Origin: Litchfieldella rifensis
Lineage (GTDB): Bacteria; Pseudomonadota; Gammaproteobacteria; Pseudomonadales; Halomonadaceae
Direction: 5' to 3'
Assembly (NCBI RefSeq): GCF_042646605.1
Contig: NZ_JBHRUG010000027.1
Coordinates: forward strand, 62,001 to 126,000
Length of the DNA: 64,000 nt
Positions 43,682-51,775 of this stretch are shown here, piece by piece. A program made the translations under genes and the position numbers. The number at the start of each line of letters is the position of its first letter. The stretch's first letter is position 1. The notes beneath the pieces are model-generated. The model had not been told where the DNA came from and did no database searches. It worked only from the letters and a program-made list of their open reading frames with translations.

Positions 43682-43758
43682 TCGTCATTGCCCCCGTCTG
43701 TCGATGGGATTCAGTCGTCGCGCTCGCGTCACAATCGCTGACCCTCGCCGTCGAGGCG

Positions 43759-46041
43759 TTAGCCATGGATCACGAACTCCCGCCGCTCCAGAGGCAGACA
43801 TTCCGTCTGCGTGCAGGGTTGCAGCGCCAGCTCGGCCACCAGTGGGCAGGGGGAGGTGGCGTTCGCTTCCAGGACGATGGTCAGGTGCCCCGAGTGAATC
43901 GACTCGGCTTGGTCGGTGCCGTCCGCAGGACTGCGCTCGGGCGTCGGGTAGTGGATCCTCACCTCCTGCCAGTCGTCCGGGTTGCGAATGCCCACCCGTG
44001 TCGCTTCAGCGGCGTCGCTGTCGTGGCCCTGGATGTGCCAGCCTGGATCGATCTCGAGGGTGAGGGTCGCTTGCAGGCGCGTGTCATCGGGTCGTTCGGA
44101 ACGGCAGCGGACGCGGATGGCACCCTCGGCGAGGTACTGGAGCGGGCCCGGGGCGGGACTGTCCCACTGGCGCAACCCCTGCAGGAACACCGGCCCGGCC
44201 AGCGGCATCTGGGCGATGTGGCCGGAAAAGGCCTCGATCTGGCGTTCGATCAGGGGACGCAATGCGGCCTCGCCGGTGCGCTGGTGAAGCGCGATCAGCA
44301 CCGGGAGCATCAGCGAGTTGCCACAGATGGTGGCACCGTCCCTCAGGCTCTTGCTGCGCACCAGTTGCGGCCCCACGGCTTCGGGCGCTGAGACGAAGTA
44401 GCCGCCGTCGCCCTCATCCCAATGCTGGGCCTGCAGTTCATCGAGCAGCGATCGGGCGCGGGTGAGCCAATGTCGCTCGCCGGTGGCGTCATACAGGGCC
44501 ACCAGGGCGTTAAGGACATGGGCATAGTCCTCGAGTTGCGCTGCTATCGAGGCCACGCCGTCGAGGCTGGTTCGCCACAATCGGCCTTGCGTCTCGTCGT
44601 GGTGGTGTTGCCACAGGTCGTCGGCGGCGGCGATGGCGGCATCGCGGTAGTCGGGCCGTTCCAGGGCATCCGCCGCCTGGGCCAGCGCGGCGATGACCAT
44701 GCCGTTCCACTCGCTGATCTGCTTATTGTCGCGCAGCGGCGCGGGGCGCTTCGAGCGGGCGGCGTAGAGCTGATGCTTGAGGTCGGCCAAGGCCTTGTCG
44801 AGCGAGTAGCGCGGCATGGCCAAGGCGTCGGCCGCCTCGTCCAGTGGCCGGGGCAGGTGGAGCACGTTGGCGCCCTCGAAGTTGCCTTCTCGGGTTACCC
44901 CGTAGACCCGCTCGCACAGCACCAGGGCGGCGGGATCCAGCAGGGCGGTTAGTTCGGTGTAGTCCCAGACAAAGAACTTGCCTTCCTGGCCCTCGCTATC
45001 GGCGTCGGTCGCCGAGTAGAAGCCGCCGCTGGGCGAGCGCATCTCGCGCAGCACGTAGTCCAGGGTTTCTTCGACGACCCGGCGGTATTCCCCGTGCCCG
45101 GAGAGCTGCCAGGCCCACAGGTAGAGGCTGGCCAACTGGCCCTGGTTGTAGAGCATCTTCTCGAAATGGGGCACCTGCCATGCCGGGTCGGTGGCGTAGC
45201 GGTGAAAACCGCCGCCCACCTGGTCGTAGATCCCGCCCTGCAGCATGGCGTCGAGCGCCTGACGCACTACCGACCAGGCCGGCTGTTCCGTTAGCGGGCG
45301 GGTGTCGCGCTGGACCTGCTCCAGCAGCAGGAGCAGGTTGGGCTCCTGGGGAAACTTGGGCGCCTCGCCGAAGCCGCCATGGGTGGTATCGGCATGCTGT
45401 GTCAGGGCCTCGGTCACCTTGTCGACCAGTCCCTCGGGCAGACGCGCCGTGGCGGAGGGGGCGAGCTGCTGGCGGATGCCCTCATCGAGCCTGTTGGCGT
45501 CCTCGAGCAGCCTGTCGCGGTTGTCGCGCCAGACCTGCCGGACCTTGTCCAGCAACCCCAGGAAGTGATCCCTGGGAAAGTAGGTGGCGCCGAAGAACGG
45601 CTTGCCCTGTGGGGTGAGGAAACTCGACATCGGCCAGCCGCCCCGCCCCGAGGTGAGTTGCACGCCGGTCATGTAGATCTCGTCCAGGTCCGGGCGCTGC
45701 TCCCGGTCCACCTTGATCGACACGAAATGGCGGTTGAGGCGGTCGGCCACGACTTCGTCGTCGAAGCTCTCCTCTTCCATGACATGGCACCAGTGACAGG
45801 TACTGTAGCCGATCGACAGGAAGATCGGCTTGTCCTCGCTGGCGGCCTTGTCGAAGGCCTCGCTGCCCCACGGGTACCAGTCGACAGGGTTATGGGCATG
45901 CTGAAGGAGGTAAGGGGAGTCTTCCAGAATCAGATGGTTGGTGTAGGTCGGCTCGCCCCGGTCGTCCACGAACCGGGTGCGGACCTCATAGACCGAGCGT
46001 TTGCGCTCACGTGCCTGATGGAGTTCTTGCAGCGTGGCCAT
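43759..46041 (-). CDS. DUF255 thioredoxin-domain protein (YyaL/SPATA20-like)
   Basis: A 760-residue protein. The N-terminal thioredoxin-like DUF255 domain has LLQHAHNPVDWYPWG and GYSTCHWCHVMEEESF with the redox pair CHWC. The middle and C-terminal parts form an (alpha/alpha)6 toroid like N-acylglucosamine 2-epimerase, with GGIYDQVGGGFHRYATDPAW and PHFEKMLYNQGQL. The function is not settled in bacteria; a role in redox control is likely. AGGAGGCGACCC decides the ATG at 46041; the frame is open to 46233 without support. Single gene. Confidence 0.93.
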   Translation of the reverse strand: MATLQELHQARERKRSVYEVRTRFVDDRGEPTYTNHLILEDSPYLLQHAHNPVDWYPWGSEAFDKAASEDKPIFLSIGYSTCHWCHVMEEESFDDEVVADRLNRHFVSIKVDREQRPDLDEIYMTGVQLTSGRGGWPMSSFLTPQGKPFFGATYFPRDHFLGLLDKVRQVWRDNRDRLLEDANRLDEGIRQQLAPSATARLPEGLVDKVTEALTQHADTTHGGFGEAPKFPQEPNLLLLLEQVQRDTRPLTEQPAWSVVRQALDAMLQGGIYDQVGGGFHRYATDPAWQVPHFEKMLYNQGQLASLYLWAWQLSGHGEYRRVVEETLDYVLREMRSPSGGFYSATDADSEGQEGKFFVWDYTELTALLDPAALVLCERVYGVTREGNFEGANVLHLPRPLDEAADALAMPRYSLDKALADLKHQLYAARSKRPAPLRDNKQISEWNGMVIAALAQAADALERPDYRDAAIAAADDLWQHHHDETQGRLWRTSLDGVASIAAQLEDYAHVLNALVALYDATGERHWLTRARSLLDELQAQHWDEGDGGYFVSAPEAVGPQLVRSKSLRDGATICGNSLMLPVLIALHQRTGEAALRPLIERQIEAFSGHIAQMPLAGPVFLQGLRQWDSPAPGPLQYLAEGAIRVRCRSERPDDTRLQATLTLEIDPGWHIQGHDSDAAEATRVGIRNPDDWQEVRIHYPTPERSPADGTDQAESIHSGHLTIVLEANATSPCPLVAELALQPCTQTECLPLERREFVIHG

Positions 46042-46147
46042 GGGTCGCCTCCTGATAAGGGGCCATGAAGCTACGGTGACATTGTGGCTGGACGAAGTGA
46101 AGACTGCGGGCTCTCTAGCATACCGACATGGCCGGCGGTGCCCTTGT

Positions 46148-46831
46148 TCACCGCGCTTCGGTTCGCCACGTCGTGGGCCAAGACCTCGCAGCCAAGGCAA
46201 GGCCGACCGCCAGCAACGGTATCCAGGCGCCACGCGCGTCCATCGTGTCGAGCGTGAGCCAGCTCACCAGGCACCACATCACGGGAATCACCAGCAGCGG
46301 CCACACCCGGTGTCTCGGCGATGCCGCTGCCAGCACGCCCAGCGTGGCGATGGCGAGCGGATCGGGAGCGACAGCGAAGATTTCGGCGCTTTGCAGGTCG
46401 CGTCCCGCGTAGAGTGCCGCGAACGGGTGCAACGCCAGCGCGTAGAGAAAGAGCGCGAGCCCGATGGCTCTAGGGAGGGTCCACTTGTCCATCAGCGGCA
46501 GCTGGCCACCGACGGTGCCTACCCCGAGCAGCAACAGGGCCTGCAAGACAAAGAACGGCACGGCGTAGATGGCGGCCCAGTTGATGGTGGCGTAGCGCTC
46601 CCACAGGAACGCCCAGGCCACGAATACCCAGGCCACTGCCAGCAGTGCGGCAATCAGCCGGTCGGACCAGGGGCGAGGTCGCAGCAGGCCGACCAGCATA
46701 AGCACTCCCAGCAACAGGGCGAGAAGCGGCAATGGCCAGAGGGCCTGGTTGTGCAGTTCGAACAACCGCCAGTAGACGCGCGGCGAAAAGAGCAGGAGGT
46801 CCTCGAGCCGGTAGGTCCACCATTCGGACAT
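46148..46831 (-). CDS. DUF6064 family membrane protein
   Basis: A 227-residue membrane protein of about seven helices. The start MSEWWTYRLEDLLLFSPRVY with LFELHNQALWP fits DUF6064 as I remember it; no function is known. Its ATG overlaps the stop codon of the aldo/keto reductase gene by one base (TGATG), so translation of the two is coupled. Confidence 0.8.
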   Translation of the reverse strand: MSEWWTYRLEDLLLFSPRVYWRLFELHNQALWPLPLLALLLGVLMLVGLLRPRPWSDRLIAALLAVAWVFVAWAFLWERYATINWAAIYAVPFFVLQALLLLGVGTVGGQLPLMDKWTLPRAIGLALFLYALALHPFAALYAGRDLQSAEIFAVAPDPLAIATLGVLAAASPRHRVWPLLVIPVMWCLVSWLTLDTMDARGAWIPLLAVGLALAARSWPTTWRTEAR

Positions 46832-47766
46832 CACAGTTCCCTGACGTACGCGGCCATGCGCTGGCGCATGGCGTCATCGGGCAGCGGTGACGCGGCTACG
46901 GCCATGTTCTCACGCACATGATCGACACGGGTCGTGGCGGGAATGGCGCAGGTGACCGCCGGGTGAGAAATGATGAACTTGAGAATGAACTGCGCCCAGG
47001 TGTCGGCGTCGACTTCTGTCGCCCATTCCGGCAGCGGTTCGCTGGCGAGGCGTTCGGTCAGCCGGCCCTGCTGGAAGGGGCGATTGACGATCACCCCGAT
47101 GCCCCGCTCCCTGGCCAGCGGCAGCAGGCGTTCCTCGGCTTCGCGGTCGACGACGTTGTAGGTGAGCTGCACGAAGTCCAGGGGCTCGTTGCGCATGATG
47201 GCTTCAAACTGATCATGACGCCGGCCGTGCGAGGTGGTGATGCCCACGTAGCGTACCTCATCGGCTTCCTTCATCCTGAACAGCGTCTTCAGATGCTCCT
47301 CCCAGGCGACCAGGTTGTGGACCTGGAGCAGGTCGAAGCGCGGCACGCCCCATTCGGCGCGGGACTCCGCGATCTGGGCTGGTCCACTGTCAACGTCCGA
47401 GGTCCAGACCTTGTCGGTCGAGAATACCTGGTCGACCGCCCCGAGCTGGCTCAATCCGTGGCCGATCGTCGCCTGGGAAGAGCCATACATCGGCGAGGAG
47501 TCGATCATGCCACCACCTCCCTTGAAGAAGTGCTCCATTACCGCCGTGCACTCCTTCAGCAGCACCGGGTCGTTGCCGACGTTGAAGGTGATCCAACTGC
47601 CCAGGCCGACCCTGGGCAGCCGCTCGCCGCTGGACGGGATCGGCCTGGTCAAGGGCCCTTCGCCATTGGCCGGAGCCGCGAGGGAAGGCAGCGCCGTCGC
47701 AGCCGCGGTCAGCAGCATGCCTTGCAGCACCGTGCGGCGTGACAGCTTGCGGTAACCGTCGTGCAT
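46831..47766 (-). CDS. Tat-exported aldo/keto reductase
   Basis: A 311-residue protein. The N-terminus carries a twin-arginine signal (LSRRTVLQGMLLTAAATALP). The mature part is an aldo/keto reductase barrel with RVGLGSWITF, MIDSSPMYGSSQATIG (the catalytic Tyr), the Lys in DKVWTSD, the His in LLQVHN and VIVNRPFQQGRL. The family reduces carbonyls with NADPH, so export by Tat, which moves folded cofactor-loaded proteins, is logical. Coupled to the DUF6064 gene downstream. Substrate unknown. Confidence 0.88.
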   Translation of the reverse strand: MHDGYRKLSRRTVLQGMLLTAAATALPSLAAPANGEGPLTRPIPSSGERLPRVGLGSWITFNVGNDPVLLKECTAVMEHFFKGGGGMIDSSPMYGSSQATIGHGLSQLGAVDQVFSTDKVWTSDVDSGPAQIAESRAEWGVPRFDLLQVHNLVAWEEHLKTLFRMKEADEVRYVGITTSHGRRHDQFEAIMRNEPLDFVQLTYNVVDREAEERLLPLARERGIGVIVNRPFQQGRLTERLASEPLPEWATEVDADTWAQFILKFIISHPAVTCAIPATTRVDHVRENMAVAASPLPDDAMRQRMAAYVREL

Positions 47767-47849
47767 CGTTTGCTCCTGGCATCACAAAAGACAAATCCCT
47801 TGATTCGGACAAGGCAATGTCCTGAATGGTGCCGATGCCCGTCGCCGAA

Positions 47850-47879
47850 GGCCGAGGCCCCCGGAAAGAGGGCCCGGCC
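47850..47879. terminator. GC-rich hairpin after the SDR gene
   Basis: GGCCGAGGCCC and GGGCCCGGCC pair over 10 bp with one bulged A and a 9-base loop. It lies 21 bp after the SDR stop on the minus strand. There is no T run, so it may be a weak or Rho-assisted terminator. Confidence 0.4.
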
Positions 47880-47899
47880 ACAGCGGGTGCAGAAAGCGA

Positions 47900-48670
47900 T
47901 CAGGTGCGGCTGATCGATACGCCTCCGTCGACCAGCAGGGCTGTCCCGGTAATGAAACGGGAAGCATCGGACGCGAGATGCAGCGCTGTCCTCGCGATTT
48001 CACCAGGGGCCGCCATGCGTTTCAAGGCGTGCAGATTCTCGACGAACGCCTGCACCTCTGGACCAGCATCGGGAGCATTGGCGATATTCGAGGGAGTGTC
48101 GGTGCCGCCGGGTAGCAGCGCATTGGCACGAATGCCATTGGCACCGAATTCTGCCGCCAGCGACTGCACGAGGCCGATGATACCCGCTTTGCTCGCAGCA
48201 TAGGCCGCCATGCCCGGCATGCCGACCGAATGGCCGACGAAGCTCGAGGTGAATATCAGGCTCCCCTGGCCTCGCTCCAGCATGGCTGGCACCTGGTACT
48301 TGGCTCCCAGAAACGCGCTGGTCAGATTGGTGTCGAGCGTCTCGCACCAGTCGCTCAGTGCCATATCGGACACCGGCCCCATCACGCCTGCCGTCCCGGC
48401 GTTGTTGAAGGCGATATCGAGTCCGCCGAAACGCTCGAGCGCCGTGTCGACCAGTGCCTTGGCCAAGCTTTCGTCGCGAACATCGCCGGCCACGAGTACG
48501 GCTTCACCCCCCGACTGCTCAATGTCGGCGACAAGTGCCTCGAGTGCGGATTGACGCCGCCCGCTGACGACGACCGTAGCGCCTTCTTCAGCGAACAGCT
48601 TGGCGCTGGCATAGCCGATTCCTGAGCTTGCGCCCGTGACGATGGCCACCTTTCCGGTAAGTGTCTTCAT
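47900..48670 (-). CDS. Short-chain dehydrogenase/reductase
   Basis: A 256-residue classical SDR. The cofactor motif is TGASSGIG, with an Arg in VSGRRQS that suggests NADP(H). NNAG is present, the Ser is in TSSFVGHS and the catalytic pair is the Tyr and Lys of AAYAASKAG. GGAGGAG precedes the ATG. An 18-bp perfect palindrome lies 31 bp upstream of the start. Substrate unknown. Confidence 0.92.
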   Translation of the reverse strand: MKTLTGKVAIVTGASSGIGYASAKLFAEEGATVVVSGRRQSALEALVADIEQSGGEAVLVAGDVRDESLAKALVDTALERFGGLDIAFNNAGTAGVMGPVSDMALSDWCETLDTNLTSAFLGAKYQVPAMLERGQGSLIFTSSFVGHSVGMPGMAAYAASKAGIIGLVQSLAAEFGANGIRANALLPGGTDTPSNIANAPDAGPEVQAFVENLHALKRMAAPGEIARTALHLASDASRFITGTALLVDGGVSISRT

Positions 48671-48701
48671 CTTGGATCTCCTCCGATGGTTTGTGCATCC
48701 C

Positions 48702-48719
48702 GAGTCGCGATCGCGACTC
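48702..48719. promoter_or_regulatory. Perfect 18-bp palindrome upstream of the SDR gene
   Basis: GAGTCGCGATCGCGACTC reads the same on both strands and is centred 40 bp upstream of the SDR start codon. This is a typical position for a repressor operator. No regulator gene of the TetR or LysR type is adjacent, so a trans-acting regulator would be needed. Confidence 0.5.
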
Positions 48720-48927
48720 TGACACCGACCATGCCGGCCCGGCCTGCCACGTTCACTCCGCTTCTTGCTGCCGAATCTCTGTGTTCAGCGATGCTACGCT
48801 CTGCCTATGTGGCACATGCCTGTCGCGGCGATTCGAGAGCAAGAGACGGAGTGCCGGATAAGAACAACGACGCCATGCTGGTCAATCATGACAACCGTTG
48901 CGCCCGAAGTCGGGAAGGGAACCCATC

Positions 48928-50001
48928 ATGACCGAGAAGCCCCCGAACCAGGCACACCCATTCATCTCCGACGATGACAAGTGGGGAGCAGTCCAGCGCC
49001 GTGATGTCGCTGCGGATGGCGTTTTTGTCTATGCGGTGCGCTCCACCGGGATCTATTGTCGACCTTCCTGCGCCGCACGGCGGCCGCGGCGGGAGAATGT
49101 GGAGTTTCATGTCAGCGTCGAAGCGGCCGAGCACGCCGGTTTCCGGCCGTGCAAACGCTGTCGGCCGCAGGAAACCCCGTTTGCAGAGCGCCATGCACTA
49201 GCCGTGGCCCAGGCATGCCGTTTGATCGAAAGCGCTGAAGATTCCCTGGCGCTCGACGACCTGGCGAAAGCGGCAGGCATGAGCCGCTTCCATTTTCACC
49301 GAGTGTTCAAAGCGAGTACTGGTGTGACGCCGCGGGCTTATGCCGCGGCATGTCGCGCCGACCGAGTGCGGGAGGAGCTCCTGCGTAGCGAGACGGTGAC
49401 AGAGGCCATCTACGAGTCAGGCTTCAACTCCAACGGACGCTTCTATGCCGCCTCTTCCCGTATTCTCGGCATGACTCCGACGACATTCCGAGCGAGGGGC
49501 AGCGGAGCGGAAATCCGCTTTGCCTTGGGGGAGTGTTCGCTGGGCACGATTCTGGTGGCCGCCAGTGACAAGGGGATTTGCGCTATCTTGTTGGGCGACG
49601 ATCCGGATGAATTGCTGCGCGACTTCCAGGATCGCTTCGCGAACGCCACGCTGGTGGCTGGTGACGCGGATTTCGATCGCTGGGTGGCCCATGTCGTGGG
49701 ATTCGTCGAGGCACCGCAACTCGGTCTCGACCTCCCGCTGGATGTCCGGGGGACCGCCTTTCAGCAGCGTGTCTGGCACGCCCTGACCGAGATACCGGTT
49801 GGCTCAACCGTCAGCTATGCGGAGGTGGCGGAGCGAATCGGCTCGCCGAAGGCGGTACGTGCCGTTGCGCGTGCCTGCGGAGCCAACGCGCTCGCCGTCG
49901 CCATTCCCTGTCATCGTGTGGTGCGCGCCGATGGTGCTCTCTCCGGTTATCGCTGGGGTATCGAGCGCAAACGTGTCTTACTCGACAGGGAAGCCACTTA
50001 G
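48928..50001 (+). CDS. ada: Ada: methylated-DNA methyltransferase and regulator
   Basis: A 357-residue Ada protein. The N-terminal zinc domain has C44 and C48 in GIYCRPSC and the later CKRC pair; one Cys accepts methyl from phosphotriesters. An AraC helix-turn-helix follows (LDDLAKAAGMSRFHFHRVFK, about 110-200). The C-terminal O6-methylguanine domain has VSYAEVAERIGSPKAVRAVA and the active Cys in IPCHRVV. It repairs alkylated DNA and activates the adaptive response. Start: ATG 48928; the frame opens at 48898. Single gene. Confidence 0.95.
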   Translation: MTEKPPNQAHPFISDDDKWGAVQRRDVAADGVFVYAVRSTGIYCRPSCAARRPRRENVEFHVSVEAAEHAGFRPCKRCRPQETPFAERHALAVAQACRLIESAEDSLALDDLAKAAGMSRFHFHRVFKASTGVTPRAYAAACRADRVREELLRSETVTEAIYESGFNSNGRFYAASSRILGMTPTTFRARGSGAEIRFALGECSLGTILVAASDKGICAILLGDDPDELLRDFQDRFANATLVAGDADFDRWVAHVVGFVEAPQLGLDLPLDVRGTAFQQRVWHALTEIPVGSTVSYAEVAERIGSPKAVRAVARACGANALAVAIPCHRVVRADGALSGYRWGIERKRVLLDREAT

Positions 50002-50040
50002 TATCGCTGCCTGACGCTGTCGCGCGGCTCACTGGACACT

Positions 50041-50080
50041 CTCGAGCGCCCCAGCCATTCGTCGTGACCTGGCGCTCGAG
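50041..50080. terminator. Long hairpin between convergent genes
   Basis: CTCGAGCGCC (50041-50050) and GGCGCTCGAG (50071-50080) form a perfect 10-bp stem around a 20-base loop. It lies 40 bp after the ada stop and 30 bp after the stop of the small minus-strand gene. No T run follows, but the position fits a bidirectional terminator. Confidence 0.5.
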
Positions 50081-50109
50081 CATTAGCGCTGTCGTGTGTC
50101 GCCATCACC

Positions 50110-50262
50110 TCAATCGCGGCGGCGCGGGCGGTGGGGTTCCTGCTCGTCGCTGCGGACTTTGTGACGGATGAGATGCTGCCTGCTTTCCATGACGGCGTAG
50201 GCGGCGATGGCGAGGAGGCCTGCCGTTGTGAGTCCGATGGCAAAGACGTCGATGGCTCCCAT
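50110..50262 (-). CDS. Small single-TM protein, paralogue 1
   Basis: A 50-residue protein: an N-terminal membrane helix (AIDVFAIGLTTAGLLAIAAY) and a charged tail ending in SDEQEPHRPRRRD. AGGAGGATAAGCCC precedes the ATG. A second gene at 62740-62901 encodes a similar protein (MGTIETLTVG..., IRQQVRIDEQER in the tail) and shares the leader, so both are probably real. No known family. Confidence 0.72.
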   Translation of the reverse strand: MGAIDVFAIGLTTAGLLAIAAYAVMESRQHLIRHKVRSDEQEPHRPRRRD

Positions 50263-50596
50263 GGGCTTATCCTCCTGACGAGTGGAATTGGGACACCCGA
50301 GTGTGGCTGGCACTGCCAGCCATGATCGATGTGCCCGACCTTGAGACAGTACTGGTGCGATTAGGTGCCATGGGTTGTCGCTCTATCTGGGAGGCGGCGA
50401 AATATACCGTTAAGTAAGGAGGCGCGGCCCGCTCTGCCGACGCGTTGATCTCCCTCGTACTCGATGGGTGAAATGTCTGGTTCATTGGAATTGAAACGCC
50501 AAAATTTGACGGCCATCAAGGGTGGTTCGACGGAAGTTCCCCTACCTTCATGGGATGGAGTCAGGATCGGCTCCCAACCCACAGGAGACCGTTGTT

Positions 50597-51112
50597 ATGC
50601 CACATGATCAGACTGACGTCGCGAAACTGGTTCTTCTGCCGGAGGAACTGCTGGTCTTGGCCAATGCTCACGAAAGGCAGGAAATGAATCACTATCGCCG
50701 CCTAGCCTTTGGCTTCCTGCCCTTCGATCTGGGAATGAGCAAGCTAATGGCCGCATTAGGCATCGAATGCGAGCGACGTCTCGACGAGCAACGGCAAGCC
50801 TCACAACGCTTGGCATTACCGGACACGCTCACTGCGCACGAAACCCGCCATGCCAAGCAGTACTTCTTTGTCGTCAACCGTGACATGGCCATGGAAACGC
50901 TGACGCAGGCAATCGCGGTCGCCGACTACTCGCTACGATTCTCCGAGCATCTGCTGGACGCCAATGCCACCCCTGAACTGGATCCGATGCTGACGGCCTT
51001 CGTCAAGCAGAAGCGCGCCGAATGCCGCATCCTGCAAGACAGTCTGGACGCTTGTGTCGATAGGGGGCCCAAGCATGTGATGGCCGGCTATGGCCGTCAA
51101 TCCGCCGGATAA
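50597..51112 (+). CDS. Uncharacterised helical protein, possibly ferritin-like
   Basis: A 171-residue, almost all-helical protein. HERQEMNHYRRLAFGFLP, CERRLDEQRQAS, HETRHAKQYFFVVNRDMAME and LTAFVKQKRAECRILQDSL have spaced Glu and His residues that recall a ferritin-like diiron bundle, but the metal ligands cannot be assigned with confidence. AGGAG lies 9-10 bases before ATG 50597; the frame opens at 50522. It stands alone between the small protein and Lrp genes. Confidence 0.72.
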   Translation: MPHDQTDVAKLVLLPEELLVLANAHERQEMNHYRRLAFGFLPFDLGMSKLMAALGIECERRLDEQRQASQRLALPDTLTAHETRHAKQYFFVVNRDMAMETLTQAIAVADYSLRFSEHLLDANATPELDPMLTAFVKQKRAECRILQDSLDACVDRGPKHVMAGYGRQSAG

Positions 51113-51162
51113 CCGGCTTGCCTCCATCGGGCAATAGGGTTTTACCCAAGCGGAAGAGGGCG

Positions 51163-51708
51163 TCATTGCCCGGGATGGGCCATCGAGCGATCGTTTTCCA
51201 GAGCGTCAGTGATGTCCGCCTGTGGCGTGCGCTCGAGATAGGTCGAGAGGACGACATAGCTGCGTGTCGCCTTTACACATGGCATGGCATAGAGCCGGGC
51301 GAGTAACCCTTCGAGCGCCCGGCTGCTCTTGCAGCGCACCTTGAGCAGCATGCAGGTATCCCCGGCGACCGAGTGGATCTCTTCCAGTTCCGGGAGTTCG
51401 GTGAGAGCCATCAGCTCGTGGGTCTTGCCCCATCCCGTGGTGTCGACATGCACGAAGGCAAGAAATGGTTTGCCTGTCGATGGACCGTCCAATACCGCCA
51501 CGGTGCCGCGCACTCGCCCGGAAGCACGGAGTCGCTTCACACGTTCGTGGACCGCGGGGGCCGACAATCCGACAAGACGCCCCAATTCGGCGTAGCTGAG
51601 ACTGGCGTCTACCGCGAGTTCGCCTAATATCCTTCGGTCGAAGGCATCGAGTGGACGCGTGTCGGCGGCGTGACTCCGAACCTCTTCTGTTTTTGCGTCG
51701 TTCGGCAT
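51163..51708 (-). CDS. Lrp/AsnC family transcriptional regulator
   Basis: A 181-residue protein. The winged helix (about 20-65) is DAFDRRILGELAVDASLSYA, then LGRLVGLSAPAVHERVKRLR. The RAM-like ligand-binding domain follows with FVHVDTTGW and EIHSVAGDTCMLLKVRC. It probably senses an amino acid and controls the divergent MFS gene, with which it shares a long dyad. No clear ribosome site precedes the ATG; a leaderless or weakly translated start is possible. Confidence 0.92.
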   Translation of the reverse strand: MPNDAKTEEVRSHAADTRPLDAFDRRILGELAVDASLSYAELGRLVGLSAPAVHERVKRLRASGRVRGTVAVLDGPSTGKPFLAFVHVDTTGWGKTHELMALTELPELEEIHSVAGDTCMLLKVRCKSSRALEGLLARLYAMPCVKATRSYVVLSTYLERTPQADITDALENDRSMAHPGQ

Positions 51709-51718
51709 TTTTTCAATT

Positions 51719-51770
51719 GCTCCGAAGTAGATTCGACAATTTAATCATAATTCCGAATCTAATTTGGAGC
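51719..51770. promoter_or_regulatory. Extended dyad between lrp-like and MFS genes
   Basis: GCTCCGAAGTAGATTCG (51719-51735) is mirrored by CGAATCTAATTTGGAGC (51754-51770): GCTCC and TAGATTCG match perfectly in both arms. Inside, AATT is also symmetric. A possible promoter for the MFS gene, TTGCTC (51717-51722) and TTTAAT (51740-51745) 17 bp apart, lies in the dyad, so binding of the regulator would act on it directly. Confidence 0.75.
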
Positions 51771-51775
51771 GAGTC

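Noticed and set aside
48661..48931. Short ORFs upstream of ada
   Set aside because: No ribosome sites, no similarity; the region holds a palindrome and the promoters of the SDR and ada genes.
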